A stretch of 64,000 nt of DNA from Pseudomonas sp. Irchel s3h17 (lineage in GTDB: Bacteria; Pseudomonadota; Gammaproteobacteria; Pseudomonadales; Pseudomonadaceae), in assembly GCF_900187505.1 (NCBI RefSeq), contig NZ_FYDL01000015.1, forward strand, positions 62,001 through 126,000, in the 5' to 3' direction. The position numbers and the translations under genes are program-made. The notes under the pieces are model-generated. The model saw only the letters and a list, made by a program, of their open reading frames with translations. It did no database searches and was not told the origin of the DNA. Positions 26,682-35,688 of the stretch are shown piece after piece (position 1 is the first letter of the stretch; every line of letters starts with the position of its first letter).

Positions 26682-26786
26682 GTTGGATTCCTTCACGCGT
26701 CAGTCGCCCCAATATGGGGGTGGGCAGGACGGTCTACAAGGGTGAAGTTGAAACTGGCGTTTTCGCCTGGTTTTTCGAGCCGCACA

Positions 26787-26948
26787 GGCCTGATGCCAGT
26801 CAGTCAAGGATTGATCGACGCAACCTCTGTGGGAGCGGGCTTGCTCGCGAAGAGGGCGTATCAGTTAACATGACTGTCGCCTGGCACAGCGCCTTCGCGA
26901 GTAAACCCGCTCCCACAGTATGCGCATCTTGACTGACGGGCATTAGCC
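26787..26948. repeat. REPIN of a second type with outer inverted flanks
   Basis: Core TGTGGGAGCGGGCTTGCTCG and its inverse (CGAGTAAACCCGCTCCCACA) sit inside imperfect 20-bp outer arms (26787-26808 with 26928-26948), which pair CTTGACTGAC with GTCAGTCAAG and then GGCAT with ATGCC. The same outer-arm motif brackets the REPIN at 43.65-43.87 kb. It fills much of the 381-bp gap between gshA and the thioesterase; nothing else is seen there. Confidence 0.75.
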
Positions 26949-27062
26949 GCACGGCCCCACGTTTAAATGCCAACTTCACTCCCTGAATCTGGCTGTCGCG
27001 CACGAAAAAACTTCGGCGCAGCTTTCGCAGCGCCGAAATTAACTCAAATTGATGACCGGTAG

Positions 27063-27446
27063 CTACAGGACAGCGAACGTGCCTTGTGCTTTTGCGACGA
27101 GTTTATCGCCTTGCATCACGTCAGCCTCGACCACCAGCGTGCGCCGGCCCGGGTGGATCACCCGCGCCGTGCACATCACCTCACCCTCGCTGACGGCGCG
27201 GATGTAGTTGATCTTGCATTCGATGGTCGCGCTCTGTTGATCAAAGCCATGCACGCTGGAACAGGCCAGCCCCATGGCAATGTCCACCAGGCTGAACAAC
27301 GCTCCGCCGTGCAGCTTGCCACCGCGATTGCGCAGTTCAGGTTCGAGGGCCAGGGCAACGTGCGCCACCCCGGTTTCCAGGCTGTGCAAACGGCAACCCA
27401 GCAGTTTGAAAAACGCGCTTTCGGTCAATCCTGCCGGGATTTCCAT
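27063..27446 (-). CDS. Hotdog-fold thioesterase (PaaI/YdiI type)
   Basis: 127 residues, the length of single-hotdog thioesterases. GGKLHGGALFSLVDIAMG matches the HGG-xxx-LxD motif of the PaaI/4HBT group, with the catalytic Asp/Glu expected in LVDIAMG. It would hydrolyse an acyl-CoA thioester. Its ATG overlaps the tex stop (TGATG), so it is the second gene of a tex operon. Substrate unknown. Confidence 0.82.
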   Translation of the reverse strand: MEIPAGLTESAFFKLLGCRLHSLETGVAHVALALEPELRNRGGKLHGGALFSLVDIAMGLACSSVHGFDQQSATIECKINYIRAVSEGEVMCTARVIHPGRRTLVVEADVMQGDKLVAKAQGTFAVL

Positions 27447-29770
27447 CAGCGTTTCTTCAACTGCTTGGCGTTGGCGAACAGCGATGCCATGGCGTTGTTG
27501 CCCGGGGCTGGCGCTGCGGCTTCCTTGCGCGGTGCGGTGTTTTGCGATTGGCGTGGCGCCGAGCCCGGACGTGCGCCACGGGCGCCGTCGATCTTCTCGC
27601 CCGGGGTGTCGCTCATGCGCATCGACAGGCCAACGCGTTTGCGCGGGATGTCGACTTCCATGACCTTGACCTTGACCACGTCACCGGCTTTAACCGCCTC
27701 GCGGGGATCCTTGATGAACTTCTCGGACAGTGCGGAGATATGCACCAGGCCGTCCTGATGCACGCCGATGTCGACGAAGGCACCGAAGTTGGTCACGTTG
27801 GTCACCACGCCTTCGAGGATCATCCCCAACTGCAGGTCCTTGAGGTCCTCGACGCCTTCCTGGAACTCGGCGGTCTTGAACTCCGGGCGCGGGTCGCGGC
27901 CGGGTTTTTCCAGTTCCTGCAGGATGTCGGTCACCGTTGGCAGGCCAAAGGATTCGTCGGTGTACTTCTTCGGGTCCAGGCGCTTGAGGAAGGTGGCGTC
28001 GCCGATCAGCGAGCGGATGTCGCGGTCGGTTTCAGCGGCGATGCGCTGCACCAGCGGATAGGCTTCCGGGTGAACGGCAGACGAATCCAGCGGGTTGTCG
28101 CCGTTCATCACGCGCAGGAAGCCGGCGGCCTGTTCGAAGGTTTTTTCCCCCAGGCGTGCGACTTTCTTCAAGGCCGCGCGGGTCTTGAATGCACCATGTT
28201 CATCGCGGTGGGTCACGATGTTCTGCGCCAGGGTGGCGTTGAGGCCGGAGATACGGGCCAGCAGCGCGACGGAAGCGGTGTTCACGTCGACGCCGACGGC
28301 GTTCACGCAGTCCTCGACCACGGCATCCAGGCCGCGAGCCAGTTTCAGCTGCGACACATCGTGCTGGTACTGGCCGACACCGATGGATTTCGGATCGATC
28401 TTCACCAGTTCGGCCAGCGGATCCTGCAGGCGACGGGCAATCGACACGGCACCGCGGATCGATACGTCGAGGTCCGGGAATTCCTTGGAGGCCAGCTCCG
28501 AGGCCGAGTACACCGAAGCGCCGGCTTCGGACACCATGACCTTGGTCATTTTCATCGCCGGGTACTTCTTGATCAGGTCGGCGGCGAGTTTGTCGGTTTC
28601 ACGGCTGGCGGTGCCGTTGCCGATCGCGATCAGGTCCACCGAGTGCTTGGCGCACAAGGCCGCCAGCACGGCGATGGTCTGGTCCCACTTGTTGTGTGGC
28701 ACGTGCGGGTAGACCGTGGCGTGGTCGAGCATTTTGCCGGTGGAATCGACCACGGCCACCTTGCAGCCGGTACGCAGGCCCGGGTCCAGGCCCAGGGTGG
28801 CGCGAGGGCCGGCGGGAGCGGCCAGCAGCAGGTCGTGCAGGTTGTGGGCAAAAACGTTGATCGCTTCGGTCTCGGCGCCGTCACGCAGCTCGCCCAGCAG
28901 GTCGGTTTCCAGGTGGGTGTAGAGCTTGACCTTCCAGGTCCAGCGCACCACTTCGCCCAGCCATTTGTCGGCCGGGCGGTTCTGGTTGGCGATGCCGAAT
29001 TGCTGGCCGATCATGCCTTCGCACGGGTGCATGGTGCCGGGCAACTCGTCGCCGACTTTCAGCGCGGAACTGAGGATGCCTTCGTTGCGGCCACGGAAGA
29101 TCGCCAGGGCTCGGTGGGACGGCATGCTCTTGAGCGGTTCGTCGTGTTCGAAGTAATCGCGGAACTTGGCGCCTTCCTCTTCCTTGCCAGCAATCACGCG
29201 GGCACTGAGGGTCGCTTCCTGCTTCAGGTAGCTGCGCAGCTTGTCGAGCAGGTTGGCGTCTTCGGCGAAGCGCTCCATGAGGATGTACTTGGCGCCTTCG
29301 AGGGCCGCCTTGACGTCGGCCACGCCTTTCTCGGCATCGACGAAGCGCGCGGCTTCGGCGTCTGGCGCGAGGGTCGGGTCGTTGAACAGACCGTCGGCCA
29401 GCTCGCCGAGGCCGGCTTCCAGGGCGATCTGGCCCTTGGTGCGGCGCTTCTGCTTGTACGGCAGGTACAGGTCTTCGAGGCGGGTCTTGGTGTCGGCGAG
29501 CTTGATGTCACGCTCGAGTGCAGGGGTCAGCTTGCCTTGCTCCTGGATGCTGGCCAGGATGCTGATGCGCCGTTCGTCGAGTTCTCGCAGGTAGCGCAGG
29601 CGCTCTTCCAGGTGTCGCAACTGGATGTCATCGAGGCTGCCGGTCACTTCTTTCCGGTAGCGGGCGATGAAGGGCACCGTGGAGCCTTCATCGAGTAGCG
29701 CGACGGCCGCTTCGACCTGTTGTGGGCGTACACCGAGTTCCTCGGCGATGCGGCTGTTGATGCTGTCCAT
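27446..29770 (-). CDS. tex: Tex transcription accessory protein
   Basis: 774 residues from ATG 29770 (AGGTGG 4 bp upstream; an upstream in-frame TTG is rejected). Domains in order: N-terminal Tex helical region (VPFIARYRKEVTG), YqgF/RuvC-like (LGLDPGLRTGCKVAVVDSTG), helix-hairpin-helix repeats (NTASVALLARISGLN...), and a C-terminal S1 RNA-binding domain (GMILEGVVTNVTNFGAFVDI through VGLSMRMSD). It is a nucleic-acid-binding protein tied to transcription and toxin expression in several bacteria. First of a two-gene operon, divergent from ompR. Confidence 0.93.
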   Translation of the reverse strand: MDSINSRIAEELGVRPQQVEAAVALLDEGSTVPFIARYRKEVTGSLDDIQLRHLEERLRYLRELDERRISILASIQEQGKLTPALERDIKLADTKTRLEDLYLPYKQKRRTKGQIALEAGLGELADGLFNDPTLAPDAEAARFVDAEKGVADVKAALEGAKYILMERFAEDANLLDKLRSYLKQEATLSARVIAGKEEEGAKFRDYFEHDEPLKSMPSHRALAIFRGRNEGILSSALKVGDELPGTMHPCEGMIGQQFGIANQNRPADKWLGEVVRWTWKVKLYTHLETDLLGELRDGAETEAINVFAHNLHDLLLAAPAGPRATLGLDPGLRTGCKVAVVDSTGKMLDHATVYPHVPHNKWDQTIAVLAALCAKHSVDLIAIGNGTASRETDKLAADLIKKYPAMKMTKVMVSEAGASVYSASELASKEFPDLDVSIRGAVSIARRLQDPLAELVKIDPKSIGVGQYQHDVSQLKLARGLDAVVEDCVNAVGVDVNTASVALLARISGLNATLAQNIVTHRDEHGAFKTRAALKKVARLGEKTFEQAAGFLRVMNGDNPLDSSAVHPEAYPLVQRIAAETDRDIRSLIGDATFLKRLDPKKYTDESFGLPTVTDILQELEKPGRDPRPEFKTAEFQEGVEDLKDLQLGMILEGVVTNVTNFGAFVDIGVHQDGLVHISALSEKFIKDPREAVKAGDVVKVKVMEVDIPRKRVGLSMRMSDTPGEKIDGARGARPGSAPRQSQNTAPRKEAAAPAPGNNAMASLFANAKQLKKR

Positions 29771-30132
29771 AAAACCACCTGACAAATTGTGAAAGCAGGC
29801 TCGCGGGCACAGTAATCAGGGCCCGGCGAGTCTGGTTGAGCGGCCTGGCCTGCACCGCCACCTGGATCAAAAGGCATCCCATTGACCCGTGGAATCGAAA
29901 AATTACTGCGCGGCGATGAAAAATAAACAGTTGCCATACGCGGTAACGATCAGAAGTTGCCTGACACAAAAGGCCGCGCATTATAACCAGCGTTCCGAGC
30001 TTCGGGGGGTATCGCAGCCAGTAGGCACAATGCCTGTATTGCTGGCGGTAGAGGAAAAATCTGCTAACAATGCACACGGTGCGTATAACGGCAGCTACGC
30101 CATAATGCGCGCCGAGATCAAAGGAGCATCCA
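29771..30132. other. Divergent promoter region tex / ompR
   Basis: 362 bp with no supported gene. A CATAAT hexamer at about 30100-30107 is a possible -10 element for ompR, without a clear -35. The 3' end carries AAAGGAG just before the OmpR start. A tex promoter must also lie here, but I cannot place it. Confidence 0.4.
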
Positions 30133-30873
30133 ATGAGCAGCACTGCACAAACTGCTGAAGGCGAAAAAATTCTTATCGTTGACGACGATCCAGGGCTCAG
30201 CAGCCTGCTGGAACGTTTTTTCGTCAGCAAGGGCTACCGTGCCCGCGCCGTACCGAACACCGAACAGATGGATCGCCTGCTGGCGCGTGAAGTGTTCAAC
30301 CTGGTCGTCCTCGACCTGATGCTGCCCGGCGAAGACGGCCTGACCGCCTGCCGCCGCCTGCGTGGCGCGAACAACCAGATTCCGATCATCATGCTCACCG
30401 CCAAGGGCGATGAACTGAGCCGTATCAAGGGCCTCGAACTGGGCGCCGACGATTACCTGGCCAAGCCGTTCAATCCGGACGAGCTGATGGCACGCGTCAA
30501 GGCGGTCCTGCGTCGTCAATCGGCTCCGGTGCCAGGCGCACCGGGCAGCGAAGACGAAAGCGTGACCTTCGGGGATTACGAGTTGTCGTTGGCGACTCGC
30601 GAGCTCAAGCGCGGCGACGAAGTCCACATGCTCACCACCGGTGAGTTCGCGGTCCTCAAGGCACTGGTGATGAACGCCCGTCAGCCACTGACCCGCGACA
30701 AGCTGATGAACCTGGCCCGTGGTCGCGAGTGGGATGCACTGGAGCGTTCCATCGACGTACAGATCTCTCGCCTGCGCCGGATGATCGAGCCGGACCCTTC
30801 GAAACCACGGTACATCCAGACAGTCTGGGGCGTGGGTTACGTGTTCGTTCCAGACGGCACCGCGACCAAGTAA
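30133..30873 (+). CDS. ompR: OmpR-family response regulator (OmpR/AmgR)
   Basis: 246 residues. Receiver domain with acidic pocket DDD (17-19), phospho-acceptor D61 (VVLDLMLPGEDG) and the conserved KPF lysine near residue 115; then a linker and a winged-helix DNA-binding domain ending RYIQTVWGVGYVFV. Its ortholog in P. aeruginosa, paired with AmgS, governs cell-envelope stress and aminoglycoside tolerance. It precedes the sensor gene, separated by a 108-bp structured spacer rather than the usual few bases. AAAGGAG lies upstream of ATG. Confidence 0.92.
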   Translation: MSSTAQTAEGEKILIVDDDPGLSSLLERFFVSKGYRARAVPNTEQMDRLLAREVFNLVVLDLMLPGEDGLTACRRLRGANNQIPIIMLTAKGDELSRIKGLELGADDYLAKPFNPDELMARVKAVLRRQSAPVPGAPGSEDESVTFGDYELSLATRELKRGDEVHMLTTGEFAVLKALVMNARQPLTRDKLMNLARGREWDALERSIDVQISRLRRMIEPDPSKPRYIQTVWGVGYVFVPDGTATK

Positions 30874-30880
30874 CCGGTGA

Positions 30881-30964
30881 TTTGCAGGAACGTGTCAGCC
30901 GGATAAGGCATTATCCGGTTGATTCGCGATCCGCAATTCTGCGAGTCTGACTCGTTCCTGCAAA
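30881..30964 (+). repeat. Nested inverted-repeat element between ompR and envZ
   Basis: Outer arms TTTGCAGGAACG (30881-30892) and CGTTCCTGCAAA (30953-30964) are perfect 12-bp complements. Inside are two further hairpins: CCGGATAA-GGCA-TTATCCGG (30899-30918) and CGCA-ATTC-TGCG (30932-30943). In RNA this would make a three-way junction ending 17 nt before the envZ ATG. It could equally be a small MITE-like insertion. Confidence 0.75.
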
Positions 30965-30981
30965 GTGTGTAGCTGTCGTCT

Positions 30982-32295
30982 ATGAAAACCCCCGTGTGGT
31001 TCCCCCAGAGTTTCTTCTCCCGCACCCTTTGGCTGGTGCTGATTGTCGTGCTGTTTTCCAAGGCGCTGACCCTGGTTTATCTGTTGATGAACGAGGACGT
31101 GCTGGTGGATCGTCAATACAGCCACGGTGTTGCCCTGACCTTGCGCGCCTACTGGGCCGCCGATGAAGAGAACCGAGACAAGATCGCCAATGACGTCGGA
31201 TTGATCCGCGTGGTGGGCGCTGGGGTTCCCGATGGCGAACAACACTGGCCCTACAGTGAAATCTACCAGCGACAGATGCAGGCCGAACTGGGCGGCGACA
31301 CGGAAGTGCGCCTGCGCATGCACGCGCCACCGGCGTTGTGGGTGAAGGCGCCGAGCCTGGGGGATGGCTGGCTGAAAGTGCCGCTGTACCCGCACCCGTT
31401 GCGTGGCCAGAAAATCTGGAGCGTGCTCGGCTGGTTCCTCGCCATTGGTTTGCTCTCCACTGCTTCGGCGTGGATATTCGTCAGTCAGCTCAATCAGCCG
31501 CTCAAGCGCCTGGTCGATGCCGCCAGGCAACTGGGGCAGGGCCGCAGCGTGCGGCTGCCGATCAGCGACACACCCAGTGAGATGGCCGAGGTGTATCGCG
31601 CCTTCAATCAGATGGCCGAGGACGTCGAACAGGCGGGGCGCGAGCGCGAGTTGATGCTGGCGGGCGTCTCCCACGACCTGCGCACACCCTTGACCCGCTT
31701 GCGCCTGTCGCTGGAGCTGATGGGTAACCGCAGCGACCTGACCGACGACATGGTGCGCGACATCGAGGACATGGACGCGATTCTCGACCAGTTCCTGGCG
31801 TTCATTCGCGATGGTCGTGACGAATCGGTGGAAGCCGTCGACCTGAGTGATCTGGTGCGTGAAGTAGCGGCGCCGTTCAACCAGAACGAGGAGCGGGTGC
31901 GCTTGCGCCTGGAACCGATCCAGCCGTTCCCGTTGCGTCGGGTCTCGATGAAGCGGCTGCTGAACAATCTGATCGGTAACGCCTTGAATCACGCTGGTAG
32001 CGATGTCGAGGTGGCGGCCTATGTCTCGGGCGATGTCAGCGCGCCCTACGTGGTGCTGAGCGTCATGGACCGCGGGGCCGGCATCGATCCGTCGGAGCTG
32101 GAAGCGATCTTCAATCCCTTCACCCGTGGCGACCGTGCCCGGGGCGGTAAAGGAACGGGGTTGGGCCTGGCCATCGTCAAGCGGATTGCCTCGATGCATG
32201 GCGGCAACGTCGAGCTGCGCAACCGTACCGGTGGAGGCCTGGAAGCGCGGGTGAGACTGCCGTTGGGGCTGATGTTGCCAAGAGACGCCGTCTAA
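30982..32295 (+). CDS. envZ: EnvZ-family sensor histidine kinase (EnvZ/AmgS)
   Basis: 437 residues. N-terminal TM helix (about 12-33), a periplasmic loop of about 120 residues, a second TM helix (about 150-172), HAMP, then HisKA with H231 (GVSHDLRTPLTRLR) and HATPase_c (NLIGNALNHA, DRGAGID, GKGTGLGLAIVKR). It would phosphorylate the OmpR-like regulator upstream in response to envelope stress. No Shine-Dalgarno sequence is visible before ATG 30982, unlike most genes here, so translation may depend on the structured spacer or on coupling. Confidence 0.92.
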   Translation: MKTPVWFPQSFFSRTLWLVLIVVLFSKALTLVYLLMNEDVLVDRQYSHGVALTLRAYWAADEENRDKIANDVGLIRVVGAGVPDGEQHWPYSEIYQRQMQAELGGDTEVRLRMHAPPALWVKAPSLGDGWLKVPLYPHPLRGQKIWSVLGWFLAIGLLSTASAWIFVSQLNQPLKRLVDAARQLGQGRSVRLPISDTPSEMAEVYRAFNQMAEDVEQAGRERELMLAGVSHDLRTPLTRLRLSLELMGNRSDLTDDMVRDIEDMDAILDQFLAFIRDGRDESVEAVDLSDLVREVAAPFNQNEERVRLRLEPIQPFPLRRVSMKRLLNNLIGNALNHAGSDVEVAAYVSGDVSAPYVVLSVMDRGAGIDPSELEAIFNPFTRGDRARGGKGTGLGLAIVKRIASMHGGNVELRNRTGGGLEARVRLPLGLMLPRDAV

Positions 32296-32310
32296 CCGCC
32301 GAGGGTGATC

Positions 32311-32388
32311 CATGTGGCGAGGGAGCTTGCTCCCGCTGGAGGCCGAAGGACTCCTTGTCCCGACAGCGGCAAGCTCTCCAGTCACATG
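32311..32388. repeat. Diverged REPIN
   Basis: Left unit CATGTGGCGAGGGAGCTTGC is intact. The right unit (GCGGCAAGCTCTCCAGTCACATG region) has lost several bases. It lies between the convergent envZ and rimK genes. Confidence 0.7.
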
Positions 32389-32403
32389 GGTGATCGGCCT
32401 GTC

Positions 32404-33309
32404 TCAGCCTTTCCCCTTGGTCCGCGTCATGTTCGGCCCGCCGTTCTTCTCCAGGTGCTGAATGATGATCCCCGCCACGTCCTTGTTGGTGGTGGTTTCA
32501 ATCCCTTCCAGGCCCGGTGATGAGTTCACCTCCATCACCAGTGGCCCGTGGTTGGAACGCAGGATGTCCACGCCCGCGACCGCCAGGCCCATGACCTTGG
32601 CCGCACGCAATGCCGTCATGCGCTCTTCCGGAGTGATCTTGATCAGGCTGGCGCTGCCGCCCCGGTGCAGGTTGGAGCGGAACTCGCCGGGCTTGGCCTG
32701 GCGCTTCATCGCGGCAATCACCTTGTCGCCGACCACGAAGCAGCGAATGTCCGCGCCGCCGGCTTCCTTGATGTACTCCTGAACCATGATGTTCTGCTTG
32801 AGGCCCATGAACGCCTCGATCACGGACTCTGCCGCGGTGGCCGTTTCACACAGCACCACGCCAATGCCCTGGGTGCCTTCCAGCACTTTGATCACCAGCG
32901 GCGCGCCGTTGACCATGTCGATCAGGTCGGGAATGTCGTCCGGGGAGTGGGCAAAGCCGGTGACCGGCAAACCGATGCCACGGCGTGACAGCAGTTGCAG
33001 CGAGCGCAGTTTGTCCCGCGAGCGGGCGATGGCCACCGACTCGTTGAGCGGGAACACACCCATCATTTCGAACTGGCGCAACACCGCGCAGCCATAAAAC
33101 GTCACCGAAGCGCCGATTCGCGGGATCACCGCGTCAAAGCCTTCCAGTGGTTTGCCCCGATAGTGGATCTGCGGCTTATGACTGGCGATGTTCATATAGG
33201 CGCGCAGGGTATCGATCACCACCATCTCATGGCCGCGTTCGGTCCCGGCTTCAACCAAACGACGAGTGGAATACAGACGCGGGTTTCGCGACAGCACAGC
33301 GATCTTCAT
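32404..33309 (-). CDS. rimK: Ribosomal protein S6-modifying glutamate ligase RimK
   Basis: 301 residues, ATP-grasp fold. Residues about 88-290 hold the ATP-binding elements: PLVIKVLEGTQGIGVVL, MVQEYIKEAGGADIRCFVVG, and VMEVNSSPGLEGIE as the metal site near the C-terminus. It adds glutamates to the C-terminus of ribosomal protein S6. Its ATG overlaps the stop of the upstream rimB-like gene (ATGA). In Pseudomonas, RimK activity is tuned by RimA, RimB and c-di-GMP. RimA is not present next to this pair. Confidence 0.92.
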   Translation of the reverse strand: MKIAVLSRNPRLYSTRRLVEAGTERGHEMVVIDTLRAYMNIASHKPQIHYRGKPLEGFDAVIPRIGASVTFYGCAVLRQFEMMGVFPLNESVAIARSRDKLRSLQLLSRRGIGLPVTGFAHSPDDIPDLIDMVNGAPLVIKVLEGTQGIGVVLCETATAAESVIEAFMGLKQNIMVQEYIKEAGGADIRCFVVGDKVIAAMKRQAKPGEFRSNLHRGGSASLIKITPEERMTALRAAKVMGLAVAGVDILRSNHGPLVMEVNSSPGLEGIETTTNKDVAGIIIQHLEKNGGPNMTRTKGKG

Positions 33310-33788
33310 GCAACACCTGTGGAGAAGGTAGTGGAGGCCGGGAACACCGGCTTGTCTTGAACGTATTTGATCCCTGGGTTGACGACCAACTGGCCGTCGA
33401 TCAGGGCTTTGGAACCGAGTAACAGGCGATAACGCATGGACTTGCGGCAGGCAAGCGTGAACTCGACCCGCCAGACCCGGTCGCCAAGCGCCAGGGTGGT
33501 GCTGATCACGTAGCGCACCTGCGCCTGGCCATTGGAGCTCTTAATGGTTTTGCGCGTCACCAGCGGTGCTTCGCAGCGGCGGTGACGCAATTGCACCACC
33601 GTGCCCAGGTGCGCGGTAAAACGCACCCACTTCTCACCGTCGCGCTCGAACGGCTCGATATCGGTGGCGTGCAGGCTGGAGGTGCTGGCACCGGTGTCGA
33701 TTTTCGCCCGCAGGCCCGCGACTCCCAGGCCGGGAAGCGCCACCCACTCGCGCAGACCCACAACGGTCAAATGGTCAAATGTCTTCAA
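33306..33788 (-). CDS. rimB: Retropepsin-like/ATP-dependent zinc protease family protein (RimB)
   Basis: 160 residues with the family's aspartyl-protease-like motif AKIDTGASTSSLHA (28-41) and C-terminal MRYRLLLGSKALIDGQLVVNPG. Position directly before rimK with a 4-bp overlap matches the Pseudomonas rim operon, where RimB modulates RimK. Start: the frame begins at TTG 33788 ((M)KTFDHLTVVGLREWVALP); no ATG or strong ribosome binding site lies nearby, so the exact start is uncertain. Confidence 0.83.
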   Translation of the reverse strand: MKTFDHLTVVGLREWVALPGLGVAGLRAKIDTGASTSSLHATDIEPFERDGEKWVRFTAHLGTVVQLRHRRCEAPLVTRKTIKSSNGQAQVRYVISTTLALGDRVWRVEFTLACRKSMRYRLLLGSKALIDGQLVVNPGIKYVQDKPVFPASTTFSTGVA

Positions 33789-34008
33789 ATGTACTCAGCC
33801 GGTGAGAAAACCGCTCGTACCGCGATGCGGTCGAATGTGCAGTATTCACGCAGAATAGTGGTTAAAAGGCGACAGATATCTACAGCCCGGATTTCCGGTA
33901 CTCGGGTGCAGCCCGAGGACGTCGCGCATTGTAAGCTGACCGGGTGAAATTCATGGCACGACAGAAACGGTAGTACAGTTCGGAAATATTTCAGAATGAG
34001 GAAATGCC

Positions 34009-34416
34009 ATGGCACAAAAAACCGAAGAGGACGACAAAGTCCGTCTCGACAAGTGGTTGTGGGCGGCGCGATTCTACAAAACACGCGCGCTGGCCAAGGC
34101 CGCCATCGAGAGCGGCAAAGTGCATTGTCGGGGTGAGCGTTGCAAGCCGGGCAAGGAGCCGAGAATCGGTGACGAGTTCCAGATCCGGGCCGGTTTCGAC
34201 GAGCGCACGGTGGTGGTCCAGGCGCTGTCGATCGTGCGTCGTGGTGCCCCCGAGGCCCAGGCATTGTACGTCGAGACCCCGGCCAGTATCGCCAAGCGCG
34301 AAAACGCCGCAGCCCTGCGCAAGGCCGGCGCCCTGGGTGTCAGCACCGACGGCAAGCCGAGCAAGAAACAGCGCCGCGACCTGTTCAAGTTCCATGGTGG
34401 GAATGCGGCGGAGTAA
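34009..34416 (+). CDS. hslR: Heat shock protein 15, HslR (S4 RNA-binding)
   Basis: 135 residues. S4 domain at about 12-60 (VRLDKWLWAARFYKTRALAKAA), then a basic C-terminus (KKQRRDLFKF). Hsp15 binds stalled 50S subunits carrying nascent peptide and recycles them. GAGGAAATGCC precedes ATG. It lies just upstream of hslO; the two heat-shock genes are commonly linked. Confidence 0.92.
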   Translation: MAQKTEEDDKVRLDKWLWAARFYKTRALAKAAIESGKVHCRGERCKPGKEPRIGDEFQIRAGFDERTVVVQALSIVRRGAPEAQALYVETPASIAKRENAAALRKAGALGVSTDGKPSKKQRRDLFKFHGGNAAE

Positions 34417-34606
34417 CCTGGTCCCGGTAGCGTTATCGGGACTCAATGGCAGCGCATCCATCGGTCGAGCGTCCAACCTTGCTTGGAACGGACCCCGATT
34501 GTTCATAAAATGCCCCCCACGGTTGAAAATCACGCACCCAGAGGGTGCGGGTTGGTGATTTCCGGCCCTCGTACTTATTTTGTCATCACTTCAGATACCC
34601 AGACCT

Positions 34607-35509
34607 ATGACTGATCTACCGGATACCGACTACACCCAACGCTTCATCTTCGATGACAGCGATACCCGCGGCGAGCTGGTGGCGTTGGAGCGTAGCTACG
34701 CCGAAGTCCTCGCCAAGCACCCCTATCCGGAGCCGGTAGCTCAGTTGCTCGGCGAGTTGATGGCGGCCGCGGCGCTGCTGGTCGGCACCTTGAAGTTCGA
34801 TGGCTTGCTGATCCTTCAGGCGCGCTCCGAAGGCCCGGTGCCACTGCTGATGATCGAATGCTCGAGCGCGCGCGAAATTCGCGGCCTGGCCCGTTATGAG
34901 GCGGACAAGATCGCCCCTGACGCGACCCTGGCCGACCTGATGCCCAACGGTGTCCTGGCGCTGACCGTCGACCCGACCCAGGGCCAGCGCTATCAGGGCA
35001 TCGTCGACCTCGACGGCGCGACCCTGTCGGAATGCTTCACCAACTATTTCGTCATGTCCCAACAAGTGGGCACGCGTTTCTGGCTGCACGCCGATGGCCG
35101 TCGCGCCCGTGGCCTGCTGCTGCAACAACTGCCGGCCGACCGCCTGAAAGATGAAGAAGAACGCGCCGCCAGCTGGCAGCACATCACCGCGCTGGGCAGC
35201 ACCCTGACCGCCGATGAACTGCTGAGCCTGGACAACGAAACCGTGTTGCACCGCCTCTATCACGAGGAGCAGGTCCGTCTGTTCGACGTGCAGAAACTGC
35301 GCTTCCATTGCAGTTGCTCCCGTGAACGCTCCGGTAACGCGTTGGTCAGCCTAGGTCAGGACGATGCTCAGAAGTTGGTGCTTGAGCACGGTGGCGCGAT
35401 CGAGATCGACTGCCAGTTCTGCAATGAGCGTTATCTGTTCGACGCGGCCGATATCACTCAATTGTTCGCCGGAGCGGGTGTCGATACGCCGTCAGATACT
35501 CGTCACTAA
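34607..35509 (+). CDS. hslO: Redox-regulated chaperone Hsp33, HslO
   Basis: 300 residues from ATG 34607; an upstream in-frame start adds nine unlikely residues. The four zinc-binding cysteines of the redox switch are present as C235-x-C237 (FHCSCSRERS) and C269-xx-C272 (CQFC). Under oxidative and heat stress these form disulfides, release zinc and switch on chaperone holdase activity. The ribosome binding site is weak. Confidence 0.93.
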   Translation: MTDLPDTDYTQRFIFDDSDTRGELVALERSYAEVLAKHPYPEPVAQLLGELMAAAALLVGTLKFDGLLILQARSEGPVPLLMIECSSAREIRGLARYEADKIAPDATLADLMPNGVLALTVDPTQGQRYQGIVDLDGATLSECFTNYFVMSQQVGTRFWLHADGRRARGLLLQQLPADRLKDEEERAASWQHITALGSTLTADELLSLDNETVLHRLYHEEQVRLFDVQKLRFHCSCSRERSGNALVSLGQDDAQKLVLEHGGAIEIDCQFCNERYLFDAADITQLFAGAGVDTPSDTRH

Positions 35510-35621
35510 AACGTTTCAGCGCAGGTAAATTAACTGCCAAATGCCGGTATAACGCCGTCCTGACGGGAGGGCCCTACTTTTTTTGGGCGTTTCTGGCATA
35601 ATCCGGCCCACTTTTTTCGCG

Positions 35622-35646
35622 GTAGTAGTGCAGGACTTTCTACTAC
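35622..35646 (+). promoter_or_regulatory. Inverted repeat in the pckA leader
   Basis: GTAGTAG (35622-35628) and CTACTAC (35640-35646) form 7-bp arms around an 11-nt loop, 43 bp before the pckA start. A CATAAT hexamer at 35597-35602 (TGGCATAAT, extended -10-like) lies just upstream and would place the hairpin in the 5' untranslated RNA. Confidence 0.4.
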
Positions 35647-35688
35647 AAAACGTTTGGAGCACTCGGCCACTGGCCGACGGGGAACCTC

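Noticed and set aside
27542..29698. 718-codon plus-strand frame opposite tex
   Set aside because: Antisense shadow of a high-GC gene; composition is Val/Gly/Gln-rich without motifs, and tex is unmistakable.
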